A DNA stretch of 8,543 nt from SCQX01 sp035720945 (GCA_035720945.1 DASTNK010000073.1:1-8543), one strand, 5' to 3'; positions 1 through 6,767 are shown, counted from the stretch's first letter. The notes: a model not told the origin generated them from the sequence alone. Made by a program: numbers and translations.

Positions 1-561
1 CAACGGCACCATGCGCACCACGGCCGACACGACCCGTGGCGGCGGATCGAACGACTCGGGCGCCACGTCGAACAGCTTCTCCATGGCATAACGCGCCTGG
101 AGCATGACCGACAGCCGGCCGTAATCCGACGTGGCGGGCTGTGCCGTCATGCGATCCACCACCTCGCGCTGCAGCATGAAATGCTGGTCCATGACCTGAT
201 CGGCGCAATTCAGCAGGTGAAACAACAACGGGCTCGATATGTTGTACGGCAGATTGCCCACGATGCGCAGACGCGGTCCAAATGCCGAAAAGTCGACATT
301 CAACGCGTCGCCCTCCACCACACGCAGCCTCGATTCGTTGTGGCGGGTGCGCAGGCGCGCCGCCAGATCCCGGTCGAGCTCGACCACCGTCAGGCGCGTC
401 ACGGCACGCAGCAAGGGTTCTGTCAGCGCCGAGAGCCCGGGGCCGATCTCTACCATGGCATCGTCGGCCGACGGGGCGATGGCACGCACAATGGCCTCCA
501 CCACCCCCTCATCGGTCAGGAAATGCTGGCCGAAGCGTTTGCGTGCCTGATGCGAAGCCAT
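1..561 (-). CDS. rsmA: 16S rRNA (adenine1518-N6/adenine1519-N6)-dimethyltransferase RsmA (KsgA), 3' part cut off by window edge
   Basis: RsmA uses S-adenosylmethionine to dimethylate two adjacent adenines in the 3' terminal helix of 16S rRNA, a late step in small-subunit assembly. The first 187 residues are in the window. Visible motifs are the N-terminal RKRFGQHFL (residues 7-15), the SAM-binding EIGPGLGALT (38-47), the acidic VVELD loop (59-63), VEGDAL (82-87), the catalytic NLPYN (103-107), and FDPPPRVVSAVVR (171-183), which is typical of the family. The usual length is about 260-270 residues, so roughly 80 are missing. The ATG at 561 gives the standard N-terminus. It lies 7 nt after the surA stop, and a GGGGAG sequence at 573-578 inside the end of surA can serve as ribosome binding site at a rather long spacing of about 11 nt. 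It is the third gene of the lptD-surA-rsmA operon. Identification is firm. Confidence 0.97.
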   Translation of the reverse strand, partial: MASHQARKRFGQHFLTDEGVVEAIVRAIAPSADDAMVEIGPGLSALTEPLLRAVTRLTVVELDRDLAARLRTRHNESRLRVVEGDALNVDFSAFGPRLRIVGNLPYNISSPLLFHLLNCADQVMDQHFMLQREVVDRMTAQPATSDYGRLSVMLQARYAMEKLFDVAPESFDPPPRVVSAVVRMVPL

Positions 562-568
562 TGTGCGC

Positions 569-2083
569 TCAACTCCCCGACTGATTCTCTGCCGGATCCA
601 GGCGATTGTCGATGTAAGCGCGACCACGCAACTGGCTGAGCCACTCTTCAAATGCGGGCCCCGCGCGGCGCTCGAACAGAATGCGGCGCGCCTGATTGCG
701 TTGAACTTCTTCTGTCACGTTCTTCGTCCGACGCCCCAGGACTTGAATCAGATGCCAGCCAAAACGCGTCTTCACCGGCTCGCTGACCTGACCCACCTTG
801 AGCGCATTCATGGCTTTCTCGAACGCAGGCACCGTTTCACCGGGGTTGAGCCAGCCGAGATCGCCGCCTTGCGGGGCCGACGCATCCTGCGAGTATCGCT
901 CCGCGAGCTTGGCGAAATCCGCACCGTTTTCAATCTGCTGGCGCAGCTCGAGCAGACGCTGCTTTGCCTGCGCATCGGACATCACCTGGGTGACCTTGAT
1001 GAGAATGTGCCGCGCATGGGTCTGCGTCACCACCTCCGGGCCATTGTCGACCGGCGCTTCCTGTGGAGCCCCCGGCGCCGCGGCTTCCGATGGCGGCGGG
1101 GAAGCGGGAGCCTGGCTGGCTCCGCTACGCGAAAGTACCTTCAGGATGTGGAACCCATTGCCACTCTGCAGAATGCCGGTGACCTGGCCCACTTTGAGCT
1201 TGGACGTCGCGGAAACAAACAAATCCGGCCACCCGTCAACCGGTTTGACGCCAAGGTTGCCCCCCTGCATCGACTGCGGTCCATCGGAGGAAGACGCCGC
1301 CAGACTGGAGAAATCAGCGCCCGCGCGCAGTTTCGCCAGAATGTCCTCGGCCTTATGGCGCAACTCCGCCACTCGGGCTGATGATGCGTTATCCGGCACG
1401 GCTACCAGAATCTGCGCTAAACCGAGCATGACCGGACCGGATTGCGCCGCAGTGGGTCGTGCCAATGCCGGCGTTTGCGCGGGCGTCGTCCCTCCGAACA
1501 GGCTGGCCCCGCCTTCGTGTGTCTTCAGATAGGCATCGACATCGGCGTCCGACACCCTGATGGTGCTGTCCACCGCACGGCGACGAAGCTCGTCCTGCAG
1601 CACTTCCTGGTGCACTTGGCGCTTGTATTCATCCCACGAAACACCGGTCTTCGCGACCTCGGTGCGCAGGCGATCGACCGGAATCTTGTTGCGCTCCGCC
1701 ACGGATTTAATGGCGGCCTGAAGCTGCTCGTCGGTGACGACGATACCCAACCGCTTGGCTTCCTGCTGCTCAAGTTGATCGGTGATCATGCGGTTGAGCA
1801 CCTGTCGGCGCAACGTCTGTAAATCCGGCGCCGTGATCTTCTGTTTCGCGAGTTGCTCTTGTGCCTGGCGCGTGCGCTCGGCGAGCTGACCAAGCGTGAT
1901 CACGTCTTTGTTCACCACGGCGGCGATGCCGTCGACGAACTGGGGAGAGGACGACGCGCTCTTGGCCGGCGGCGTGGTGTGCGTGACGTGCCGGGCCGCG
2001 ATGGCTGAGCCACACGTCAGCATGAAGACCGCGGCGGCCAGCGCCGGCGTGAGCCGGCGGTAGGAGCAAGGTCGGAGCATCAT
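569..2083 (-). CDS. surA: periplasmic chaperone / peptidyl-prolyl isomerase SurA
   Basis: SurA escorts unfolded outer-membrane beta-barrel proteins, LptD among them, through the periplasm to the BAM complex. The 504-residue product has a signal peptide (about residues 1-29, ending SAIA), the SurA N-terminal chaperone domain (about 48-185, starting FVDGIAAVVNKDVIT), parvulin domain 1 (about 220-318), parvulin domain 2 (about 355-452, with HARHIL, GGDLGW and FGWHLIQVLGRR) and a C-terminal helix (about 457-490). Domain 2 looks the better-conserved rotamase; domain 1 has a diverged GGNLGV. The protein is longer than the roughly 430 residues of E. coli SurA because of two low-complexity Pro/Ala/Ser stretches (about 191-217 and 320-350). 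I chose the ATG at 2083 because it overlaps the lptD stop in ATGA, has a GAGAGG 5 nt upstream and begins the signal peptide. A second in-frame ATG follows immediately at 2080. The reading frame stays open 101 codons further upstream inside lptD, but that stretch is not part of the protein. Confidence 0.96.
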   Translation of the reverse strand: MMLRPCSYRRLTPALAAAVFMLTCGSAIAARHVTHTTPPAKSASSSPQFVDGIAAVVNKDVITLGQLAERTRQAQEQLAKQKITAPDLQTLRRQVLNRMITDQLEQQEAKRLGIVVTDEQLQAAIKSVAERNKIPVDRLRTEVAKTGVSWDEYKRQVHQEVLQDELRRRAVDSTIRVSDADVDAYLKTHEGGASLFGGTTPAQTPALARPTAAQSGPVMLGLAQILVAVPDNASSARVAELRHKAEDILAKLRAGADFSSLAASSSDGPQSMQGGNLGVKPVDGWPDLFVSATSKLKVGQVTGILQSGNGFHILKVLSRSGASQAPASPPPSEAAAPGAPQEAPVDNGPEVVTQTHARHILIKVTQVMSDAQAKQRLLELRQQIENGADFAKLAERYSQDASAPQGGDLGWLNPGETVPAFEKAMNALKVGQVSEPVKTRFGWHLIQVLGRRTKNVTEEVQRNQARRILFERRAGPAFEEWLSQLRGRAYIDNRLDPAENQSGS

Positions 2084-4491
2084 TCGTACCTCTCGAAGGT
2101 GGTTTTTTCGGGTGTGGGTGGGGTCACGGGTTCGTAGCCGATGATGCGGTCGCGCAGCAGGCTCATGGGATCGGTGCCCAACGAGCCAAGGCCTGTGAGC
2201 TCGAGCTGGAAGAACATGGCGTTGTTGACGTCCTGACTGGAGATGGCATAACGCTCGAACACCGCGCGGGCGGTCCAGCAGCAATCCCCCTTGTACTCCA
2301 GTCCGACGATGGTCTGGGTGTTGCGATTTTCCTGGAACGAATAATCGTAGCGCCCCATCATGTACCACTTTTGGGTGAGCGGCCATTGGCCCGAGACGGA
2401 GACTTGATTACGGCTATTGTCGACGTATCCAGGGCTGTTGACGACGGCGGGATTGAGCAATTGCGCCGGATCCCGTTCATAGCGGTAGCCCACGGAAAGT
2501 GTCGCCAGACGCTTGGGCTGCCAGCGAAAAGACGCCGACATCTGATTGCGCTCGTGCGTCTGGGGGCTGTATTGGGCGTTGAACTGAACGTTGAGCTTGT
2601 CGGTCAGCGCGGCATTGACACCGAACAGATAATCGGACTGCCCGTTGGTGCGGGCAAAATCGGATTGGCCGGGAAGCGTGACGCGCTGATTGGTGAAATA
2701 TATGCGCTGCGCCGCCGACACGGAAAGGCGTTCGAATCCCGTATCGGCATCCAGCCAGCGGCTGGTCAACCCGAGCGTGACCTGATTGGCATTGGCGATG
2801 CGGTCCCATCCGCTGAAGATATTGTCGCTGAACGCCTGGGTGAAATTGAACGTGGCCAGCGCCGTGTCATAGACCGGGATCTGGGACTGGTCGCGATAGG
2901 GCACCCACAGATAATAGACACGGGGCTCCAGCGTCTGGATGGCATCGTTGCCGAACAAAGTGGTGTTGCGCTCGAAGGTCATGCCCGAATCGACCGACAC
3001 GATCGGCAGCACCCGGCTCTGCGTGTCGGGGTAGCCTTGATAACCAGGCAAGTTGTACCAGTTGGTGTTGTACTGGGACATATGCAGCCCGACCTTGGGC
3101 GTGACATACCAGCCCGCGCGGGTGATGGGGTATGAAATCGTGTCGTACGACATGAACCGCGTCCCGTCGGGCCGGGTATGGAGGCCATAGACGCTGCCAT
3201 ACGACGCGTTCCATATCCCCCCGGTGTAAACCGGAGACCGGAACCGCGTGACATAGTTGTCGCTTTCCACATCGAACCCACCCCAACCGTACCGGGAAGC
3301 GTTGAAATGCAGCTCCGGCAGTTTGTCGAACGGCGGGTACAGATAATTGGTGGTGGAATCCTGCAACGTCTGGTACGTGTACGACTGCACCGTGGCGTAC
3401 CAGTATTTGTGGCCGGCGGACGTCAGGGTGGCGACACTGGGCAGATAGGTCGTGGTGGTGTCATTGAGCACACCAAACGTCGAGAAATCGCGAAAATAAT
3501 TGTCGTCGGACACACGCCGCATATCCAGGGACAGGCCCAGGCCATGGCCGAAATCCTGGTTGTGCTGGACGATGTACATCCAGCGCGGATCGCCCGTGAT
3601 GTTGTCTTTGGGCAGATACGTCCCGCTGAGCGACCCGCTATAGCTGGACCCCAGATACCGGAATTCGGCACCAAGCTGAATGCCGCGTTTACTCATCAGA
3701 CGCGGCGTCAGTGTCGCATCGTAATTGGGCGCCAGGTTCAGGTAATACGGCAGCGACAGCTCCACCCCGGTATTGCTGGACATGCCATAGGTGGGGATCA
3801 GAAAACCCGACTTGCGCTCTTTGCGTATCGGGAAAGACAGATACGGGGACGCCAGAAGGGGCACCCCCTTGAAATACAGCACCCCGTTGCGCGCGACGCC
3901 TTCGTTTTCCTGGAAATGCAGATCCACCGTCGGCGATTCGATGTACCAAGGTGGATCGGAGCACCCACATCCGGCATACACGACATCATGCAGACGCATG
4001 TCGTGGCGGTCGAGTATGTCGGCCTGCTTGGCCTTGCCGAAGCTGCCATTGGCACCCAACCAGAAACTGGGGTACTCGACCTTCCCGGATTGGCTGTTCA
4101 CGTTGTAGTCCATCTCGGGACCCGTGACGATGGACGCATCGCGCATGATGAGCCCATTCCCCCGGACATGCACCTCGCCCGTGTCGCGCTGATAGTCGAT
4201 ATGATCGCCCTTGACGACTGAGTCTATGCGCCGCACCTCCGCGGCACCGGTCAGGATGACTTTGCCACCGGGTTCCGACTGGATCTTGTCGGCGGACAGG
4301 AACACCGACATCTGGTCTTCGTTCAGATGCTTGTGCAATTGCAGGTTGGGGGCGACAGACAGATCGAGGGTGGGCGCGGGCGTGGCCGGCGATGCGGCCA
4401 GCCCGGCGCCGATCGGTGGCCCGGCCGTATCGGCCCGCGCCACCGGCACGCCGCCGACCGCAAAGAAGATTGCCCACCAGACCCAACGCAC
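2080..4491 (-). CDS. lptD: LPS-assembly protein LptD (outer-membrane LPS translocon)
   Basis: LptD forms, with the lipoprotein LptE, the outer-membrane beta-barrel that inserts LPS into the outer leaflet. The 803-residue product has a signal peptide (residues 1-20, ending VARA), a periplasmic OstA/jellyroll domain (about 60-200, which in this family joins the LptA bridge), then the barrel with family motifs such as RKSGFLIPTYG (227-236), SLPYYLNLAPNYDATLTPR (246-264), LPIVSVDSGMTFER and TLEPRVYYL. The only cysteines are Cys175, Cys177, Cys737 and Cys738; LptD needs disulfides between its N-terminal domain and the CC pair near the C-terminus. I chose GTG at 4491 because AGGAGA lies 10 nt upstream and the signal peptide starts there. 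The frame is open to an ATG at 4638, but that would add 49 charged residues before the signal peptide. It heads the operon and overlaps surA by 4 nt, so chaperone and client are made together. Confidence 0.97.
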   Translation of the reverse strand: MRWVWWAIFFAVGGVPVARADTAGPPIGAGLAASPATPAPTLDLSVAPNLQLHKHLNEDQMSVFLSADKIQSEPGGKVILTGAAEVRRIDSVVKGDHIDYQRDTGEVHVRGNGLIMRDASIVTGPEMDYNVNSQSGKVEYPSFWLGANGSFGKAKQADILDRHDMRLHDVVYAGCGCSDPPWYIESPTVDLHFQENEGVARNGVLYFKGVPLLASPYLSFPIRKERKSGFLIPTYGMSSNTGVELSLPYYLNLAPNYDATLTPRLMSKRGIQLGAEFRYLGSSYSGSLSGTYLPKDNITGDPRWMYIVQHNQDFGHGLGLSLDMRRVSDDNYFRDFSTFGVLNDTTTTYLPSVATLTSAGHKYWYATVQSYTYQTLQDSTTNYLYPPFDKLPELHFNASRYGWGGFDVESDNYVTRFRSPVYTGGIWNASYGSVYGLHTRPDGTRFMSYDTISYPITRAGWYVTPKVGLHMSQYNTNWYNLPGYQGYPDTQSRVLPIVSVDSGMTFERNTTLFGNDAIQTLEPRVYYLWVPYRDQSQIPVYDTALATFNFTQAFSDNIFSGWDRIANANQVTLGLTSRWLDADTGFERLSVSAAQRIYFTNQRVTLPGQSDFARTNGQSDYLFGVNAALTDKLNVQFNAQYSPQTHERNQMSASFRWQPKRLATLSVGYRYERDPAQLLNPAVVNSPGYVDNSRNQVSVSGQWPLTQKWYMMGRYDYSFQENRNTQTIVGLEYKGDCCWTARAVFERYAISSQDVNNAMFFQLELTGLGSLGTDPMSLLRDRIIGYEPVTPPTPEKTTFERYE

Positions 4492-4501
4492 GAGTAACCC
4501 G

Positions 4502-4507
4502 TCTCCT
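4502..4507 (-). promoter_or_regulatory. Shine-Dalgarno sequence that decides the lptD start
   Basis: AGGAGA on the minus strand lies 10 nt before the GTG at 4491. It supports GTG, rather than the ATG 147 nt upstream, as the start of lptD. The predicted signal peptide begins at exactly this GTG, which agrees. Confidence 0.75.
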
Positions 4508-4528
4508 GAAAACCGCCAAATAGTCAGA

Positions 4529-4552
4529 CCTCGAGGCCCGCCCTCAGGGGCG
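4529..4552 (-). promoter_or_regulatory. small palindrome and hairpin in the lptD leader
   Basis: Two short symmetric elements lie next to each other between the lptD start and the larger stem-loop upstream. One is the 8-bp palindrome CCTCGAGG at 4529-4536. The other is a perfect 5-bp hairpin with a four-base loop (CGCCC at 4539-4543 against GGGCG at 4548-4552). Neither is followed by a T-run on the minus strand, so they do not look like terminators. A role in mRNA folding is only inference. Confidence 0.4.
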
Positions 4553-4558
4553 AACCAC

Positions 4559-4586
4559 CGATCGCGGCCCGCTCTGGCCGCGATCG
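4559..4586 (-). promoter_or_regulatory. strong 11-bp stem-loop in the lptD 5' leader
   Basis: CGATCGCGGCC at 4559-4569 is perfectly complementary to GGCCGCGATCG at 4576-4586, with a 6-nt loop between them. CAC (4556-4558) and GTG (4586-4588) allow an alternative extension if one C is bulged. The stem lies about 70-95 nt upstream of the lptD GTG and downstream of the predicted promoter, so it would be in the leader mRNA. No T-run follows on either strand, which argues against an intrinsic terminator. It could stabilise the mRNA, regulate its translation, or be a DNA-binding site; the sequence does not say which. Confidence 0.6.
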
Positions 4587-4661
4587 TGATGATGAAAACG
4601 CCTGGCCCGTCATGGCGCTCCGCCCTGGCACTGGGCACCGCCCAGCATGAACAGGCCCTGT

Positions 4662-4667
4662 ATTATA
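4662..4667 (-). promoter_or_regulatory. predicted -10 box of the lptD-surA-rsmA operon
   Basis: The minus strand reads TATAAT here, a perfect match to the sigma-70 -10 consensus. Transcription would start near 4655, leaving a leader of about 164 nt before lptD. No good -35 hexamer is visible 16-18 bp upstream (the best spacing gives GC-rich sequence), so the promoter may need an activator or rely on its strong -10 box. I could not fit the sigma-E consensus known for E. coli lptD. Confidence 0.5.
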
Positions 4668-4672
4668 GGAGA

Positions 4673-4686
4673 AGCAAGCGTTTGCT
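4673..4686. promoter_or_regulatory. dyad between the divergent lptD and amgK promoters (possible operator)
   Basis: AGCAA (4673-4677) and TTGCT (4682-4686) form a 5-bp dyad with a 4-bp centre. With GGAG (4668-4671) and TCC (4686-4688) the symmetry extends imperfectly outward. The dyad sits between the two predicted -10 boxes, within the -35 to spacer region of the lptD promoter. This is where a repressor or activator acting on both directions could bind, but no bound protein is known from this sequence. Confidence 0.3.
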
Positions 4687-4707
4687 CCGGGAAACTCAAA
4701 GTAAAAT
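4681..4707 (+). promoter_or_regulatory. candidate promoter of amgK-murU
   Basis: TAAAAT at 4702-4707 matches five of six positions of the -10 consensus. TTTGCT at 4681-4686 is a weak -35 candidate at a short 15-bp spacing. Transcription would start near 4714 and give a leader of about 95 nt before amgK. TATTAT at 4661-4666 is another possible -10 box on the same strand, but it has GC-rich sequence where a -35 should be. Confidence 0.35.
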
Positions 4708-4725
4708 CACGTCCATCCCGGCCCC

Positions 4726-4753
4726 CGGGGCTGCCGCGGCCGTGACAGCCCCG
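4726..4753 (+). promoter_or_regulatory. 8-bp inverted repeat in the amgK leader
   Basis: CGGGGCTG (4726-4733) is perfectly complementary to CAGCCCCG (4746-4753), with a 12-nt loop. It falls in the predicted 5' leader of amgK, about 55 nt before the start codon. No T-run follows, so it is not a typical intrinsic terminator. The left arm also overlaps the palindrome CCCCGGGG (4723-4730), so other pairings are possible. Confidence 0.4.
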
Positions 4754-4808
4754 CACAGGCCGCAACTCTCGCCGAAACGCTTTGCAACAACCCCAACCGC
4801 AGGAATCC

Positions 4809-5861
4809 ATGCCTCCCGTCACCCCACCCGAATCCGACTCAAGAATGGCGGCGCTGGGCGCCTGGTTGGATTCACTGGCCCCGAAGCATCACCTCAGAGT
4901 CGACACCTTGTGTGCCGCCTCGAGCGACGCCAGCTTCCGCCGCTACTTCCGCTTGCAGGCAGGGGAACGCACCCTCATTGTCATGGATGCCCCGCCCCCG
5001 CACGAGGACTGCCGGCCGTTCGTTCATGTGGCCGGGCTTCTGTCCGACACGGGAATCAATGTGCCGGCCATCTTAGCGCAAGATACTCGGCAGGGCTTTC
5101 TACTTTTGTCGGACCTCGGGACTCAAACCTACTACCAAGCCATTCAGGCCGGCATGGACGACGCGACGCTCCAACAAGCATACCGGGACGCCCTGGGCGG
5201 CTTGGTGCGGATGCAGCAGGCCACCACCACCGGCCTGCCCATCTACGATGAGGCGCGCTTGCTGGAAGAACTGGCATTGTTCCCCGAATGGTATGCCGCC
5301 AGGCATTGCAAGGTGGAACTCGATGCGGGCGAGCGCAACGTGCTGCGGGAGGCATTCCGTCTGCTCGCCCGGGACAACGCCGCACAACCCACCGTGTTCG
5401 TGCATCGCGACTTCCACTCCCCCAACCTGATGCTGTGCGACGGAGACGAATACGGTCCGAATCCCGGTGTCATTGATTTCCAGGATGCGCTGCGGGGCCC
5501 ACTGACATACGACCTGGCTTCGCTGGTCATGGACGCGCGCACCACATGGGACGAGGCCCAGCAACTCGACTGGGCCATCCGCTACTGGCAGGCTGCACGC
5601 TCCGCCGGCCTGCCGGTCCCTGCCGATTTCTCCGACCTGCACCGCGCGTACGAGTGGATGGGGCTGCAACGCAATCTGCGCATCCTTGGCGTGTTCGCCC
5701 GCCTCTCCCACCGAGATGGCAAGCACCACTACCTCGACCACATGCCGCGGGTCAGCGCCTATGTCCGCCAAGTCGCGGGGCGCTATGCCGTGTTCGGGCC
5801 GCTGCTGCGCCTGCTCGATCGCCTGGACAACCGCCAGGTCGGCGTCGGATACACCTTCTGA
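4809..5861 (+). CDS. amgK: N-acetylmuramate/N-acetylglucosamine anomeric kinase AmgK
   Basis: AmgK phosphorylates the anomeric C1 hydroxyl of MurNAc (and GlcNAc) using ATP in the cytoplasm, the first committed step of the MurNAc recycling route that bypasses de novo UDP-MurNAc synthesis. The 350-residue protein belongs to the aminoglycoside phosphotransferase/choline kinase fold. It shows the N-terminal nucleotide-loop motif SDASFRRYFRL (39-49), LLLSDLG (98-104), the catalytic loop VHRDFHSPNLM (198-208, Asp201 as likely base and Asn206) and the metal-binding GVIDFQDALRGP (220-231, Asp223). Length fits the family. I chose ATG 4809, preceded by AGGA at a short spacing. An upstream TTG at 4782 would add nine Gln/Pro-rich residues without a visible ribosome binding site, and the ATG at 4845 is also possible. 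Its stop overlaps the murU start, and its divergent position next to lptD is seen in Pseudomonas and other proteobacteria. It could be misread as an antibiotic phosphotransferase, but the murU partner makes AmgK by far the best call. Confidence 0.93.
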   Translation: MPPVTPPESDSRMAALGAWLDSLAPKHHLRVDTLCAASSDASFRRYFRLQAGERTLIVMDAPPPHEDCRPFVHVAGLLSDTGINVPAILAQDTRQGFLLLSDLGTQTYYQAIQAGMDDATLQQAYRDALGGLVRMQQATTTGLPIYDEARLLEELALFPEWYAARHCKVELDAGERNVLREAFRLLARDNAAQPTVFVHRDFHSPNLMLCDGDEYGPNPGVIDFQDALRGPLTYDLASLVMDARTTWDEAQQLDWAIRYWQAARSAGLPVPADFSDLHRAYEWMGLQRNLRILGVFARLSHRDGKHHYLDHMPRVSAYVRQVAGRYAVFGPLLRLLDRLDNRQVGVGYTF

Positions 5862-6580
5862 TGCGCGCCATGATCCTGGCCGCGGGCCGCGGCGAACGCA
5901 TGCGCCCTCTGACCGACACGGTGCCCAAACCCTTGCTGCGGGCCGGCGGGAAACCCCTGATCGTTTGGCATGTTGAACACTTGGTCGGCGCGGGTGTCAC
6001 TGAACTGGTGATCAACCACGCCTGGCTGGGCCACCGCATCGTCGACACCCTGGGCGACGGCACCCGTTTTGGCGCGTGCATTCGCTATTCCGCCGAGGAT
6101 CCCGCCCTGGAAACGGCCGGTGGCATCGCCCACGCCATGCCGCTACTGGGAAGCGAACCGTTCCTGGTGGTCAATGGCGACATCTGGTGTGACTGGAACC
6201 CCGCCGCGGCCGACCGCATCAGCCGCGAACTGGGGTCGGCCCACGCATGGCTGCTACTCGCCGACAACCCACCCCATCATCCCGACGGAGACTTTCATCT
6301 GGATGTCGACGGCCATGTTTCCGAGCCGTCATCAGGGGCCGATTCGCTCACATTCTCGGGCATCGGTGTCTACCGACCCGAACTGTTCGAACGAATCGAT
6401 CCGAACCAGCCCGCACCACTGTCGCCACTCTTGAGACAAGCCATGCAAGAAGGGCGGATCAAAGGGGCGCGACACGCGGGATTCTGGATGGACATCGGCA
6501 CGCCGCAACGCCTGGCGGCACTCGATCAACGCCTGGCGGGACAAGACACCCGCGCCACCACACACCCACCCGCGCGCTAG
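5861..6580 (+). CDS. murU: N-acetylmuramate alpha-1-phosphate uridylyltransferase MurU
   Basis: MurU transfers UMP from UTP to MurNAc-1-phosphate made by AmgK, giving UDP-MurNAc that re-enters peptidoglycan synthesis. This recycling path lowers dependence on MurA and is linked to intrinsic fosfomycin tolerance in pseudomonads. The 239-residue protein is a full-length NTP-transferase-fold nucleotidyltransferase. It has the signature LAAGRGERMRPLT (6-18), the PKPLL lysine region (22-26), the sugar-pocket LETAGGI (83-89), the metal-binding VNGDIW (104-109, Asp107) and FWMDIGTP (208-215, Asp211). The start MRAMILAAG corresponds to the MKAMILAAG start I recall for P. putida MurU. The ATG shares its A with the amgK TGA (TGATG), and there is only a weak GGA upstream, so translation is probably coupled to amgK. 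The last ten residues are Thr/Pro/Ala-rich and the 3' end carries a short duplication. Confidence 0.94.
   Translation: MRAMILAAGRGERMRPLTDTVPKPLLRAGGKPLIVWHVEHLVGAGVTELVINHAWLGHRIVDTLGDGTRFGACIRYSAEDPALETAGGIAHAMPLLGSEPFLVVNGDIWCDWNPAAADRISRELGSAHAWLLLADNPPHHPDGDFHLDVDGHVSEPSSGADSLTFSGIGVYRPELFERIDPNQPAPLSPLLRQAMQEGRIKGARHAGFWMDIGTPQRLAALDQRLAGQDTRATTHPPAR
6506..6539 (+). repeat. 13-bp direct repeat near the 3' end of murU
   Basis: CAACGCCTGGCGG occurs at 6506-6518 and again at 6527-6539, exactly 21 bp apart. Because the period is seven codons, the protein repeats QRLA (QRLAALD then QRLAGQD). This looks like a small in-frame duplication that lengthens the C-terminal helix. The reading frame is kept, so it is unlikely to harm the enzyme. 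Confidence 0.8.
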
Positions 6581-6767
6581 AAATCCGGTCTGACCCACGT
6601 TACACTTACTCCTTTGCCCACGCTGGCGACATGTATCAAAAACCGCCAAAGCGAAACCGTGGCCATCAGGCCGTGGTCAGCGCGCGTTTTCCAGTCTAAG
6701 CTAGCAGGCTTTTCCCACCCCTCGGCCTTTCCGGCCCCGGCGGTTCGCAATACAGGGACCACCCCCC
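6581..6767 (+). other. murU to DUF6776-like intergenic region, with an imperfect hairpin at 6656-6677
   Basis: This 187-bp gap holds no supported gene. ACCGTGGCC (6656-6664) can pair with GGCCGTGGT (6669-6677) around an ATCA loop, a 9-bp stem with two G-U wobbles. The TTTT that follows is about 8 nt away, so as a terminator for amgK-murU it would be weak. A separate promoter for the next gene is plausible in a gap of this size. The best -10-like hexamer, TATCAA at 6634-6639, has only a poorly spaced -35 (TTGCCC at 6614-6619), so I do not call one. Confidence 0.4.

Noticed and set aside
2084..2386. 101-codon upstream extension of the surA frame
   Set aside because: It lies inside lptD in another frame, and the signal peptide and ribosome site fix the start at 2083.
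563..4221. Long plus-strand open frames opposite surA and lptD (563-1381, 2371-3135, 3178-4221)
   Set aside because: They are antisense shadows of well-supported genes in GC-rich DNA, with no recognisable protein features.
4492..4638. 49-residue N-terminal extension of LptD from the ATG at 4638
   Set aside because: It would place charged sequence before a good signal peptide; the GTG at 4491 has a strong ribosome site, and the extension covers the leader stem-loop.
4600..4740. Sigma-E promoter for lptD, as in E. coli
   Set aside because: I found no GGAACTT-like -35 with a suitably spaced -10 on the minus strand; the TATAAT box is a better fit to the housekeeping sigma factor.
4782..4808. 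TTG start for AmgK
   Set aside because: No ribosome site precedes it and the added residues are Gln/Pro-rich; ATG 4809 has AGGA upstream. It cannot be fully excluded.
4809..5861. Aminoglycoside resistance kinase
   Set aside because: The fold is shared, but the coupled murU gene and the position next to lptD point to the MurNAc kinase AmgK.
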